The translations under genes and the position numbers were made by a program. A stretch of DNA of 35,971 nucleotides. Origin: Prevotella sp. (GTDB lineage Bacteria > Bacteroidota > Bacteroidia > Bacteroidales > Bacteroidaceae). Below the pieces are notes generated by a model. The model was not told where the DNA came from and made no database searches. It worked only from the letters and a program-made list of their open reading frames with translations. Below are positions 26,169 through 35,627 of the stretch, piece after piece. The stretch spans positions 1-35,971 of the forward strand of contig JAFWTK010000317.1 of NCBI GenBank assembly GCA_017518935.1, written 5' to 3'. Positions within the stretch are counted from its first letter, which is position 1. Every line of letters starts with the position of its first letter.

Positions 26169-29165
26169 GTGAAACAGAAATCGGTCACGTTGTCGATACT
26201 CTGCGCCTTCATCCTAATGATGGCGTGCACAACATCTACGCTGCCTCCTGGGAAAACTCCTGAGGTGGTGCAGTCGGGAAGAGTGGTTTCGTTGCCTCAG
26301 GTCAAAGCCCCCTCGATAACCCCCGATTCTGTAACGCTCCCTGTGTTGCTCGACAGTATTGGTGTGGCGAATGTAACCAGTAGTTCAGATAGCGTTGATG
26401 TTAGCGCAGTGGCGGAACAGACTCAAACTGTTGAGGATGGGGTTCCTCTAGATACCATCATCCCTGCGGGGGCTGAGTCTGCCATCAAGATTAAGCGTGA
26501 TACCACCACGATGGACTCTATCGAGTTGGCCATTTATAAACACAACAAGGCTGTGGATGATTCTTTGGCACGCGACAGCATCAACAAGAGACGCAGGAAC
26601 GGCATCGATGCTCCTGTAGAGTATTCTGCCGACGACTCGCTGACCTATGATGCCGCCAATGCTACCGCTCATCTCTATGGTGCGGCAAAGGTGAAATACA
26701 CTAACATGGATCTGGCCAGTGAGAATATCCATATGAATCTTGACAGTAATGTGGTTTATGCTACGGGTAAGATGGACTCCACCACCCAGCAACTCACGGG
26801 TACCCCAGTATTCAAGATGGGTAGTGACCAATATGAGCAGACGGAGATGATGTTCAACTTCAAGACCAAGAAAGGCTTTATTACGGATGTTTACACCCAG
26901 CAGGAAGATGGCTACCTGACTAGTGAGCACTCCAAGCGTGGTGCCAACGGCGAGATGTTCCTGGAGCATGGACGCTACACCACCTGCGACGATCCTCATC
27001 CCGATTTCTATATCGCCATGTCGCGTGCCAAGGTGCGCCCAGGTAAGGATGTCGTGTTCGGTCCGGCCTATTTGGTGGTGGCTGATGTACCGTTGCCTTT
27101 AGCCATCCCGTATGGTTTCTTCCCCTTCACCAAAAGTTATTCCAGCGGCTTCATCATGCCAACCTATGGTGACGAGACATCACGTGGTTTCTATCTGCGT
27201 GATGGTGGCTACTACTTCGCCTTGGGCGACAAGATGGATCTGAAACTCTTGGGCGAGGTATATACCAAGGGCTCGTGGGGTCTCTCCGCTGCGTCGAACT
27301 ACAGGAAACGCTATAAGTACAATGGCTCGATATACGCTAATTTCCAGAGTACCGTCACTGGCGAGAAGAACATGCCGGACTACGAGAAGAGAACCAGTTT
27401 TAAGATACAGTGGCGTCACTCTCAGGATGCGAAGGCCAACCCTTACAACACGCTGACGGCAAGCGTGAACTATGCCTCTGAGAGTTTTGAGAGAAACAAC
27501 CTCTCGTCGATGTACAATCCTCAGGCCCTGACGCAGACCACCCGTACCTCATCGGTTAACTGGAGTACCCGCTTCTCCAGCATCGGACTGACGCTGAGTT
27601 CACAGGTTGACCTGGCGCAGAATATGCGTGACTCGATCATCGAGATGACTCTGCCTAATTTGAGCATCTCGCTGGCCCGATTCTATCCCTTCAAGCGTAA
27701 GAAGGCCGCAGGTGAGGAGCGTTGGTATGAAAAGATCAACATGAGTTATACCGGTACGTTCAACAACCGTATCAGGACCAAGGAGAGTCAACTGATGCAT
27801 TCCAGTTTCACGAAGGACTGGCAGAATTACATGCGGCACTCCATCCCCATCCAAGCCAGTTTCACGGCGTTTGGCTATCTGAGCATCACCCCCTCGTTTA
27901 ACTTCACTGACCAGACATCATTTATCAAGCAGTCGAAGCATTGGGATGTGAATAATCAGAAAGAGATCACCGATACCATCAGTGGATTCTATAATGTCTA
28001 CAACTGGGACATGAGTGTGTCGCTCTCCACAAAACTCTATGGTTTCTGGATTCCTAACCGTAAAATCTTCGGAGACAAGATTGACCAGATCCGTCATGTC
28101 ATCACACCGAAGGTCAGTTTCTCCTATCACCCTGACTTTAGCGCATCGCGCTATGGCTACTATGAGACTTATCAGAAGACTGATGCTGACGGCAACGTGT
28201 CGCTGGTGGAGTATTCTCCCTATAATATCGGTGGTGTCTCGGCACCCTCAAAGGGTATGTCCGGCAGCATCCATTTTGATATCGGTAACAATCTCGAAAT
28301 GAAGATGAGAAACAAGGACGACTCGCTGAAGAAGATATACCTCATCGATGAACTCGGCTTTTCGATGAGTTATAATATGGCAGCGAAGATCCGTCCGTGG
28401 AGCGACCTCAATACCCGTTTGCGCCTGAAACTCTCGAAGCGTTACACCTTCAACCTCAATGCCGTCTTCGCCTCATATGTCTATGAGGCCGACAGTGTGG
28501 GTGCCACTCCGCACTTAAGTGAGCACACAACCTATTGGGGACAGGGTAGGATTGGTCGTTTCCAGGGTATGTCACAGAATCTCTCCTATACCCTCGACAA
28601 CAAAAAGATAATGGACCTTTTCAAGCGACTTCGCGGTGAAAAGGTTGATAAGGACAAAAACAAAAAGGACGACGAGGACGATGACGAGTGGGACAATGAA
28701 GTGGAGACCAATATCGACAAGGATATGGAGAAAGCCAAGCATGGTGCCAAGAAGGATAAGACAAAGGCTGACACCGATGAAGACGGCTATATGGCTTTCT
28801 CGATGCCCTGGTCCATCAGCATCGGCTATGGTATCTCGATGCGCGAGGGTAACACGAACTTTAACTATGAGAAGATGCGCTACCCCTATGTGTTCACCCA
28901 GAACCTGAATCTCAGTGGAAACATCCGCCTGAGCGATGGTTGGAACATCTCCTTCTCCAGTGGTTACGATTTTGACAATCACAAGATCTCCATGACCACT
29001 GCCTCGCTCTCACGCGACCTGCACTGTTTCAATATGTCGTGTTCTGTGGTACTGGCCCCCTATACAAGTTACAACTTCTCTTTCCGTTGTAATGCCGCCA
29101 CCCTTACCGATGCCCTTAAATATGATAAGCGCAGCAGTTACAGCAACGCCGTGCAGTGGTATTAA
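26169..29165 (+). CDS. LptD-like LPS assembly outer membrane protein
   Basis: Outer-membrane protein of 998 residues resembling the Bacteroidota form of LptD, which inserts lipopolysaccharide into the outer leaflet. A lipoprotein-like signal ends in LMMACTT (Cys20), unlike the E. coli protein. A Ser/Thr/Val-rich linker follows to about residue 140. Next comes an OstA/LptA-type beta-jellyroll (about 150-330, with SADDSLTYDAANATAHLYGAAKV-like strands), then a long barrel. A strongly charged insertion near residues 824-874 (KDKNKKDDEDDDEWDNEVE) interrupts the barrel and is presumably a loop. The GTG start is the only one giving an intact signal peptide. It is a single-gene unit convergent with the antiporter, 18 bp apart. 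An OstA-like barrel with another cargo remains possible. Confidence 0.8.
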   Translation: MKQKSVTLSILCAFILMMACTTSTLPPGKTPEVVQSGRVVSLPQVKAPSITPDSVTLPVLLDSIGVANVTSSSDSVDVSAVAEQTQTVEDGVPLDTIIPAGAESAIKIKRDTTTMDSIELAIYKHNKAVDDSLARDSINKRRRNGIDAPVEYSADDSLTYDAANATAHLYGAAKVKYTNMDLASENIHMNLDSNVVYATGKMDSTTQQLTGTPVFKMGSDQYEQTEMMFNFKTKKGFITDVYTQQEDGYLTSEHSKRGANGEMFLEHGRYTTCDDPHPDFYIAMSRAKVRPGKDVVFGPAYLVVADVPLPLAIPYGFFPFTKSYSSGFIMPTYGDETSRGFYLRDGGYYFALGDKMDLKLLGEVYTKGSWGLSAASNYRKRYKYNGSIYANFQSTVTGEKNMPDYEKRTSFKIQWRHSQDAKANPYNTLTASVNYASESFERNNLSSMYNPQALTQTTRTSSVNWSTRFSSIGLTLSSQVDLAQNMRDSIIEMTLPNLSISLARFYPFKRKKAAGEERWYEKINMSYTGTFNNRIRTKESQLMHSSFTKDWQNYMRHSIPIQASFTAFGYLSITPSFNFTDQTSFIKQSKHWDVNNQKEITDTISGFYNVYNWDMSVSLSTKLYGFWIPNRKIFGDKIDQIRHVITPKVSFSYHPDFSASRYGYYETYQKTDADGNVSLVEYSPYNIGGVSAPSKGMSGSIHFDIGNNLEMKMRNKDDSLKKIYLIDELGFSMSYNMAAKIRPWSDLNTRLRLKLSKRYTFNLNAVFASYVYEADSVGATPHLSEHTTYWGQGRIGRFQGMSQNLSYTLDNKKIMDLFKRLRGEKVDKDKNKKDDEDDDEWDNEVETNIDKDMEKAKHGAKKDKTKADTDEDGYMAFSMPWSISIGYGISMREGNTNFNYEKMRYPYVFTQNLNLSGNIRLSDGWNISFSSGYDFDNHKISMTTASLSRDLHCFNMSCSVVLAPYTSYNFSFRCNAATLTDALKYDKRSSYSNAVQWY

Positions 29166-29183
29166 TCAATAAGAGATTCTTTT

Positions 29184-31442
29184 TCAGATATTCAGGAGTT
29201 GGTTGAGTGACTCTTCCTCGCCGACAACCCAGATGATGTCGCCTTCCTCAAACTTTCGGTTGGGCTTGAAGGGCGACAGACTTTCCTTACCTTCCTCTAA
29301 GCCGATGACCATACAACTGTAGAGGTCGCGGATCTTGCTTTCAATCAGTGTCTTGCCGATGAACGGACTATTACTGCCGATAATCATCTGGCGCAATTTC
29401 ATCTCACGGCTCTCCAAATCGGGATCCTCACCGATCAGACTCTTTTCCAGGGCATCACGGAAGACCGAGAATTGCTGGTCGCTACCAATCACCTGCAAGA
29501 CATCGTTCGGGAAGATGGTATAGTCGCCGTCGGGGATGTTCAAGCGCCATCCGCCACGCAGGATACTGCTTACGTGTACACCGTATTTCTGTCCCAGGTT
29601 CAGTTGTTTCAGCGTCTGCCCCATCCAACCGCTGTTACTGGGGATCTCAAAGTCAGCGATATGGATATCGCGGTCCAGTAGTTTCCCTTCATAGAGTGGA
29701 CGCTTCTTGCCCAGCACCTGTGCCTCGATGTCGCGACTGCGCAGGTTGAGGATGAAGAGACGCTCCAACGAGATACTCCTTTTCTTGATCCAGCGAGACA
29801 GCACAATCAGTCCTACTGCAATGAAGCCGATAGTGATAATCAAGGCATTGGCGAAGTGGGTCAGGCTGTGGCAGATGTAGAAGATAAAACTGACGGCCAG
29901 GATGACACGCACAAGGATGGTGAATATCAGAGGTAGCCGGTTGCGGTTACTCTTTGCCCAGAGAGCCTTCCACTCCTCGCTCTTGTTCTTCTTCATAACC
30001 ATCGCACGGAGGAAGGGTGAGATGAACAGTATCGTGAGCAGTCCCGTGATGCCATTGGCATAGATGAGCAGGTTTTCGCCAGGCAACAATTTCTGCATGA
30101 AGGGTAGCAAGAGGGTGAACATCAGTGCAATAACCGCCGTGGAAAGGATGGAGTAGACAACGGTATTCATTGCCATCTGCGTCAGCAACTGTTTCCACAG
30201 ACTATTCTCCTGACTACCCGTCTGGTTCATCGACAGATGGTTCATCGACTGAATGAGTTTGTTGGGCAGATGCGTCTCCAGATGATTATAAGCCGGTGTG
30301 GCAAGCCGTATCATGTAAGGTGTGAGGAACGTGGTAATAACGGATACGGCCACCACCACCGGATAGAGGAAATCACCAACGACGTGGAGCGAGAGGCCCA
30401 ATGAGGCAATGATGAATGAGAACTCACCAATCTGAGCCATTGAGAATCCGCAACGGATGGCTGACTTCAGACTCTCGCCTCCTAGCATGAAGGAGAAGGT
30501 GCCTAAGATGGCCTGTCCTACAAGAATGGTCATGACTAGTACGAAGATCGGCAGGGCGTAATCCACTAGGATCTTCGGATCGACGAGCATACCCACCGAT
30601 ACGAAGAAGATGGCGCCGAAGAGGTTTTTCACTGGCTCCACTAGTTTGATGATCTTTTCAGCCTCGATGGTCTCTGCCAGGATACTACCCATGATGAAGG
30701 CACCGAAGGCCGACGAGAATCCAACCTTTGTGGAGAGAACCGCCATGGCGCAGCAAAGTCCTAACGACACGATGAGCAGTACCTCGTTGTTGATGAGATA
30801 TCTGACACGGCGCAGGAAGATGGGAATGGCAAAGATGCCGACGACTAGCCAGAGTACGAGGAAGAACACGATCCGCCAGATGCTGTCGAGCATCTCGCCA
30901 CCACCTAATTCCTTACCACTGGCGATGGCACTCAGCAGCACCATCAACACGATGGCGAGAATGTCTTCCAGTATCAGCACGCTCATCACGCGTCCGGCAA
31001 ACTGCTGTTGTCGGAGTCCTAGGTCGTCGAAAGCCTTGTAGATGATGGTGGTCGACGACATGGCGAGCATACCACCTAAGAAAATACAGTCCATCCTTCC
31101 CCAGTCGAAGAGTCTGCCTACGAGCATACCCAGCATTGACATGCAGAAAATGATGGTACACGTGGAGATGATGGGCGAGGCACCCATCTTTAGGATTTTC
31201 TTAAAGGAGAAATCGAGTCCCAGTGAGAACAGCAGGAACATCACGCCGAGGTCTGACCACAGATGGATACTCTCTGAATCAACGACTGATGCCGTATAGG
31301 GCATATGTGGACTGACCAGAAAACCTGCTACCACATAGCCTAATACCAGTGGCTGTTTGAGTTTCTTGAACAACAGCGTCACGATACCTGCTACAACCAG
31401 TATCAAGGCCAGATCGGCTACCAATGCTGGAACTTCTCCCAT
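29184..31442 (-). CDS. KefB-type cation:proton antiporter with two RCK_C domains
   Basis: Inner-membrane protein of 752 residues from the CPA2 monovalent cation:proton antiporter family. Helices 1-12 (about residues 5-390) include FLLFSLGLDFSF, LAMSSTTIIYKAFDDLG with the ion-site region, and FVSVGMLVDPKIL. Further hydrophobic helices lie at about 425-560, more than in KefB. Two TrkA-C (RCK_C) type regulatory domains occupy the cytoplasmic C-terminus (about 595-665 and 675-752). It probably exchanges K+ or Na+ for protons under ligand control. It is the last gene of the XRE-cupin operon, 11 bp after pepT. Confidence 0.88.
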   Translation of the reverse strand: MGEVPALVADLALILVVAGIVTLLFKKLKQPLVLGYVVAGFLVSPHMPYTASVVDSESIHLWSDLGVMFLLFSLGLDFSFKKILKMGASPIISTCTIIFCMSMLGMLVGRLFDWGRMDCIFLGGMLAMSSTTIIYKAFDDLGLRQQQFAGRVMSVLILEDILAIVLMVLLSAIASGKELGGGEMLDSIWRIVFFLVLWLVVGIFAIPIFLRRVRYLINNEVLLIVSLGLCCAMAVLSTKVGFSSAFGAFIMGSILAETIEAEKIIKLVEPVKNLFGAIFFVSVGMLVDPKILVDYALPIFVLVMTILVGQAILGTFSFMLGGESLKSAIRCGFSMAQIGEFSFIIASLGLSLHVVGDFLYPVVVAVSVITTFLTPYMIRLATPAYNHLETHLPNKLIQSMNHLSMNQTGSQENSLWKQLLTQMAMNTVVYSILSTAVIALMFTLLLPFMQKLLPGENLLIYANGITGLLTILFISPFLRAMVMKKNKSEEWKALWAKSNRNRLPLIFTILVRVILAVSFIFYICHSLTHFANALIITIGFIAVGLIVLSRWIKKRSISLERLFILNLRSRDIEAQVLGKKRPLYEGKLLDRDIHIADFEIPSNSGWMGQTLKQLNLGQKYGVHVSSILRGGWRLNIPDGDYTIFPNDVLQVIGSDQQFSVFRDALEKSLIGEDPDLESREMKLRQMIIGSNSPFIGKTLIESKIRDLYSCMVIGLEEGKESLSPFKPNRKFEEGDIIWVVGEEESLNQLLNI

Positions 31443-31453
31443 AAGTGTAGTTT

Positions 31454-32677
31454 TTAGTTGTTAAAGTCAGCGACTATTTCACCTATTTTGACGATGACCT
31501 GCATGGCCTTCTCCATTGACTGGATGGAGACGAACTCATACGGTCCATGGAAATTCACACCGCCAGCGAAGATGTTGGGACAGGGTAGCCCCTTGAATGA
31601 GAGTTGCGCACCGTCGGTACCACCTCGGATGGGACGCACCTTTGGTGCCACCTCGCAGGCCTGCATGGCGTGTAGCACCACATCAATGACATGCATCTGC
31701 GGGTCGATTTTCTCTTTCATATTATAGTACTGGTCCTTCACTTCGTAGATGACGGTTCCCTCGCCGTATATTTCATTCATCCTGTCAGCACAGCGCTGGA
31801 TGAACCGCTTGCGTTCCTCAAATATCTCACGGTCGTGATCACGGATGATATAACTCATCTTAGCCTCCTCGATGTTCGACTGAATACCCAGCAGGTGGTA
31901 GAATCCCTGGTAGCCTTCAGTCGTCTCAGGTGTCTCGTCGGCAGGCAGCATCTTGGCAAACTCCGCAGCGAGGGCATTGGCGTTCACCATCTTGCCTTTA
32001 GCATAGCCAGGATGCACGCTGATACCCTTGATCGTGATTTTGGCCGATGCGGCATTGAAGTTCTCGAATTCCAGTTCGCCCACATCGCCGCCATCCATCG
32101 TGTAGGCCCATTCGCAACCGAACTTCTCCACGTCGAAGTGGTGGGCGCCCATACCGATTTCCTCGTCGGGGTTGAAGGCGATGCGGATGTCTCCATGACG
32201 GATTTCCTTATGGTCGCGGAGGAAACACATGGCCTGCACAATCTCTGCGATACCAGCCTTGTCGTCGGCACCCAACAGGGTGTGTCCGTCAGTCACAATC
32301 AGGTCTTCTCCGATATGGTGCAGCAGTTCAGGGAATTTCTTCGGACTGCTGATGATACCTTCCGAAAGCAGGATCTCGCCGCCGTCGTAGTTGCGTACAA
32401 TCTGGGGCTTGATGTTGGCTCCGGAGCAGTCTGGACTGGTGTCGTAGTGGGAGATGAAGCCAATGGTAGGCACCTTCTCCTTGATATTCGAGGGGAGGGT
32501 CGCGTAGAGATAACCCTTCTCGTCGAGTTCCACATCTTCCAGTCCTTCGCTTTCGAGTTCCTTTTTCAGGTACTCGGCAAAGATGAGTTGTTTCGGGGTA
32601 CTTGGCACGCTCTCGCTGTCTTCAGCCGACTGCGTGTCGAACTTGGTGTAGTTTAAGAACCGTTCGGTAATATCCAT
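31454..32677 (-). CDS. pepT: Peptidase T (tripeptide aminopeptidase)
   Basis: Cytoplasmic M20B zinc peptidase of 407 residues that removes N-terminal residues from tripeptides. The metal ligands are clear: His in [11 protein letters not shown], the bridging Asp in [12 protein letters not shown], the catalytic/ligand Glu pair in [13 protein letters not shown], Asp in [10 protein letters not shown], and the final His in [30 protein letters not shown] is the family's C-terminal signature. Length is normal. It lies 16 bp after the acyl-CoA ligase gene and 11 bp before the antiporter, so it appears to be part of the operon begun by the XRE-cupin regulator. Confidence 0.95.
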   Translation of the reverse strand: MDITERFLNYTKFDTQSAEDSESVPSTPKQLIFAEYLKKELESEGLEDVELDEKGYLYATLPSNIKEKVPTIGFISHYDTSPDCSGANIKPQIVRNYDGGEILLSEGIISSPKKFPELLHHIGEDLIVTDGHTLLGADDKAGIAEIVQAMCFLRDHKEIRHGDIRIAFNPDEEIGMGAHHFDVEKFGCEWAYTMDGGDVGELEFENFNAASAKITIKGISVHPGYAKGKMVNANALAAEFAKMLPADETPETTEGYQGFYHLLGIQSNIEEAKMSYIIRDHDREIFEERKRFIQRCADRMNEIYGEGTVIYEVKDQYYNMKEKIDPQMHVIDVVLHAMQACEVAPKVRPIRGGTDGAQLSFKGLPCPNIFAGGVNFHGPYEFVSIQSMEKAMQVIVKIGEIVADFNN

Positions 32678-32693
32678 ATCTTGTTGTTAAGAA

Positions 32694-34421
32694 TTAAATC
32701 ACTTCATAGCCGAATTTCTTGCAGAGATCCAGACTCATCTCCTTCAACTTGAACTTCTGAATCTTTCCACTTCCCGTCAACGGGAACTGGTCAATGAAGA
32801 ACACGTACTTGGGAATCTTATAGCGGGCAATTTTACCTCTACAGAACTCCTGCACATCTTCTGGCTCCATCTTCACACCCTCTTCGAGGATGATGAAGGC
32901 ACCCACGGCTTCACCGTATTTCTTGGAAGGAACGGCAGCCACCTGCACGTCACGGATGCCAGGCATGTGATAGAGGAACTCTTCTATTTCGCGCGGATAG
33001 ATGTTCTCTCCGCCTCGGATGATCATGTCCTTGATACGACCAGTGATCTTGTAGAATCCATCTTCGTCCTTCATGCCCAAATCGCCTGAGTGCAGATAGC
33101 CGTTCTTGTCGATCACCTCGGCTGTGGCCTCTGGATTCTTGTAGTAGCCCTTCATTACGTTGAAGCCCTTGCAGCACATCTCGCCTTGTACGCCAACGGG
33201 GCACTCCTCGCCCGTCTCGGGGTCGAGCACCTTCACGTCAACAAACGGATAGTCGCGTCCTACTGTGGTGCAGCGCTGCTCGAAGGTGTCGTTCAGACAG
33301 GTCTGCGTCATACCAGGCGACGACTCGGTGAGTCCGTACACACTGGTGATGGTCATATACATCTTTTCGCTCACCTGCTTCATCAGTTCCACCGGACAGA
33401 GCGAGCCTGCCATGATACCTGTACGCAGACAGGTCAGGTCGAACATCGAGAACATCGGGTGGTTGAGTTCGGCGATGAACATTGTGGGTACGCCATAGAC
33501 AGCCGTACACCTTTCTTTATGGATGGAGGCGAGCACCACGAGGGGGTCGAATTTCTCCACCATCACCTCCGTACAACCGTGTGTCAGGCAGTTCATCGTG
33601 GCCAGCACCACACCGAAACAGTGGAACAAGGGCACACAGACGCAGAGTTTGTCGTCTTGCGTAAAGCCCATATTCTCGCCTGTGAAGTAGCCGTCGTTGG
33701 CAATGCCGTAGTGGGTGAGCATCACGCCCTTAGGGAAGCCAGTGGTACCAGAGGTGTACTGCATGTTGCAGACATCGTGGCAAGTCACCTTGCTCTTCAT
33801 CTCGTTGAGCGTATCGTCCTCCACATTCTGTCCAAGCAGCAGCAGTTCTGCCGTATTGTACATACCACGGTATTTCTCCATACCGATGAACACTACGTTC
33901 TTCATATAAGGGAACCGTTCGCTGTTCAGATGACCGCGCTCGCAGGTCTTCAACTCGGGCAGCATCGTGTAGGTCATATCCACATAGTTACAGTCCCAGG
34001 TGCCGTCGGTGATGCAGAGCACTTCCATGTCGGAGTCCTTACAGAGATATTCCAGTTCATTCTGCTTGTAGTTCGTGTTCACCGTCACTAAGACGGCACC
34101 AATCTTGGCGGTGGCATAGAGGAAGGTGAGCCAGTCGGGCACGTTGGTGGCCCAGATACCAACATTCGAGCCGCGTTTCACACCGATGGCAATCAAGCCC
34201 TTGGCCAGATTATCCACACGTTCGTTGAACTTGCTCCAGGTGAATCTTAAATCTCTGTCTGAATAGACGATGTATTCTTTGTCGGGTGTTGTCTCAGCCC
34301 AGTATTCAAGCCACTGGCCCAAGGTCCGTTCCCACAAATGATAGCCCTCTGATCCAGTCTCTGCAGGGTATGTCCTATCCGGCAATGGCCTGCCTGCCAT
34401 ATCTAATCTTACGTTGCTCAT
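32694..34421 (-). CDS. AMP-forming acyl-CoA ligase
   Basis: Adenylate-forming enzyme of 575 residues, likely a fatty or short/medium-chain acyl-CoA synthetase. The ATP-binding motif [11 protein letters not shown] is at residues 222-232. YGLTESSPG is motif A5, YLHSGDLG and the following [23 protein letters not shown] are motifs A7-A8, and the catalytic lysine is in [13 protein letters not shown] near the C-terminus. It activates a carboxylic acid to acyl-AMP and then acyl-CoA. The acid cannot be inferred. The gene starts 2 bp after the XRE-cupin stop, a pairing I recall as widespread in Bacteroidota, so the regulator may sense a related ligand. Confidence 0.92.
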   Translation of the reverse strand: MSNVRLDMAGRPLPDRTYPAETGSEGYHLWERTLGQWLEYWAETTPDKEYIVYSDRDLRFTWSKFNERVDNLAKGLIAIGVKRGSNVGIWATNVPDWLTFLYATAKIGAVLVTVNTNYKQNELEYLCKDSDMEVLCITDGTWDCNYVDMTYTMLPELKTCERGHLNSERFPYMKNVVFIGMEKYRGMYNTAELLLLGQNVEDDTLNEMKSKVTCHDVCNMQYTSGTTGFPKGVMLTHYGIANDGYFTGENMGFTQDDKLCVCVPLFHCFGVVLATMNCLTHGCTEVMVEKFDPLVVLASIHKERCTAVYGVPTMFIAELNHPMFSMFDLTCLRTGIMAGSLCPVELMKQVSEKMYMTITSVYGLTESSPGMTQTCLNDTFEQRCTTVGRDYPFVDVKVLDPETGEECPVGVQGEMCCKGFNVMKGYYKNPEATAEVIDKNGYLHSGDLGMKDEDGFYKITGRIKDMIIRGGENIYPREIEEFLYHMPGIRDVQVAAVPSKKYGEAVGAFIILEEGVKMEPEDVQEFCRGKIARYKIPKYVFFIDQFPLTGSGKIQKFKLKEMSLDLCKKFGYEVI

Positions 34422-34423
34422 AC

Positions 34424-35008
34424 TTAAAAGGGGATATAGACAACTGCTAAGATTTTTGCACTTTTGCCTGGGGCTCCGTGCACGTGGTGCTTCACGATGG
34501 AGTCGTAGAAGATACTGTCGCCCTCTTGCAGGTTGTAGGTATCTTTGCCATAGACAATCTCCACCTCGCCCTGCATCACATAGATGAACTCCTCACCCTC
34601 ATGGGCAGAGAGTTGGAAGTTGGGACTCTCCTCAGGGTTGATGTCGATGATAAACGGTTCCATGTGGCGACCTGCCTTCTGCTGAGCCAGCGGGTGGTAC
34701 TCCATGTGCTTGCGGGCATCGGTGGCACCATTCGAGAAACTGATGCTGCTGTCAGCCTCGCGGTCCTTGGCACGGGTGATGACAGGACCTAAAGCGTCAT
34801 TGTCGTCCATAAACGTACCTAATCGCACACCGAGTGCACGGGCTATCTTGATCAGAGGTCCTAACGAGGGCAGGTTCTGGTCGTTTTCTATCGAAATAAT
34901 CTGGTCTGATGTCAGACCACTACGTTCTGCAATCTCCTCGATGGAGAGATTCTTTGATTCGCGGATCCCTTTGATTTTGGATCCCACGACGGTGTTGTTG
35001 CTTGACAT
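34424..35008 (-). CDS. XRE-family regulator with C-terminal cupin sensor domain
   Basis: DNA-binding regulator of 194 residues. The N-terminal helix-turn-helix of the XRE type (about residues 9-62) contains [20 protein letters not shown] and [12 protein letters not shown]. The C-terminal cupin_2 barrel (about 125-190) has [21 protein letters not shown] and [19 protein letters not shown], typical of small-molecule sensing. I chose the ATG at 35008, since an upstream TTG (35041) overlaps the promoter box. It leads an operon with the acyl-CoA ligase, pepT and antiporter genes and probably controls it, perhaps autogenously. Confidence 0.9.
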   Translation of the reverse strand: MSSNNTVVGSKIKGIRESKNLSIEEIAERSGLTSDQIISIENDQNLPSLGPLIKIARALGVRLGTFMDDNDALGPVITRAKDREADSSISFSNGATDARKHMEYHPLAQQKAGRHMEPFIIDINPEESPNFQLSAHEGEEFIYVMQGEVEIVYGKDTYNLQEGDSIFYDSIVKHHVHGAPGKSAKILAVVYIPF

Positions 35009-35038
35009 AAAAGTTATACTGTGTTGATTACTGGGGTG

Positions 35039-35046
35039 CAAAGTTA
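35039..35046 (-). promoter_or_regulatory. Bacteroidota -7 promoter box for the XRE-cupin operon
   Basis: TAACTTTG then CACCCC on the minus strand, 30 nt upstream of the ATG at 35008. It fits TAnnTTTG. Confidence 0.72.
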
Positions 35047-35160
35047 CACTTTTTTGTCGAGACCGCCAAATAATCGCCCAATTAATTCGAATTCTTATTT
35101 AAATAAGGTATCCTTGATATTTCGCATCATAAAAATCAAATACTTTTTCTATTTGAAAAT

Positions 35161-35191
35161 TGCAAATATGCCTACATGCCTACATAAAATC
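35161..35191 (+). repeat. Left terminal inverted repeat
   Basis: Begins TGCAAATATGCCTACATGCC and continues to AAAATC. It contains CCTACAT at 35171 and 35179 (8 bp apart). It equals the reverse complement of 35628-35657 except for one extra T at 35169. Confidence 0.9.
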
Positions 35192-35232
35192 TTATGAATT
35201 GCCTAATTTTAAAGGGTATCTCGTGCTTTTAA

Positions 35233-35295
35233 GCCTACATAAAGCCTACATTATGCCTACATGATTCCTACATGACTCCTGCGTAACACCTACAT
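35233..35295 (+). repeat. Left array of 11-bp-spaced CCTACAT words
   Basis: CCTACAT starts at 35234, 35245, 35256, 35267 and 35289. The slot at 35278 holds the degenerate CCTGCGT. That is six positions on an exact 11-bp register. The intervening four bases vary (AAAG, TATG, GATT, GACT, AACA), so the conserved word plus its spacing is what is maintained. Confidence 0.92.
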
Positions 35296-35364
35296 GCATT
35301 TTAGAAGCCTATCCAGCAAAAATCGTGCGGTTACTTCTCAAATTTTACCATTCGTGCGCTCAAA

Positions 35365-35382
35365 AAATTCTCTAGAGAATTT
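35365..35382. repeat. 18-bp perfect palindrome, copy 1
   Basis: AAATTCTCTAGAGAATTT reads the same on both strands. The second copy is 65 bp to the right, centre to centre. Typical dimensions for a dimeric protein operator. Confidence 0.9.
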
Positions 35383-35429
35383 GATGCTTCCCTCCTATCT
35401 CCGCAATCGTGTGAACTAATCTCTCCACA

Positions 35430-35447
35430 AAATTCTCTAGAGAATTT
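35430..35447. repeat. 18-bp perfect palindrome, copy 2
   Basis: Identical 18 bp to copy 1. The midpoint between the two copies is about 35406, within a few bases of the midpoint of the whole element. Confidence 0.9.
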
Positions 35448-35544
35448 CGATACTATTCTTCTCCAAAAACTTTGCGAACCCTCGTTCTCATTTTTGCTCC
35501 CTCCCTATGAAAACCCTAAATATCGCCCAATCTATGCAAAAAGT

Positions 35545-35585
35545 ATGTAGGTATAATGTAGGCTTTATGTAGGCTTTATGTAGGC
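35545..35585 (-). repeat. Right array of 11-bp-spaced CCTACAT words (inverted)
   Basis: ATGTAGG (reverse complement of CCTACAT) starts at 35545, 35556, 35567 and 35578, an exact 11-bp register in the orientation opposite to the left array. The next slot, 35589, holds only a weak remnant (TCGTAAT). Confidence 0.92.
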
Positions 35586-35627
35586 TTGTCGTAATGTGAA
35601 TCCTTTATATTTACAAGTATTATGAAC

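Noticed and set aside
31691..32656. 321-residue plus-strand reading frame opposite pepT
   Set aside because: Shadow of a well-supported gene with no recognisable domain or promoter.
33090..34091. 333-residue plus-strand reading frame opposite the acyl-CoA ligase
   Set aside because: It is antisense to a gene with all its catalytic motifs, is rich in His/Val as expected of a complementary frame, and shows no domain.
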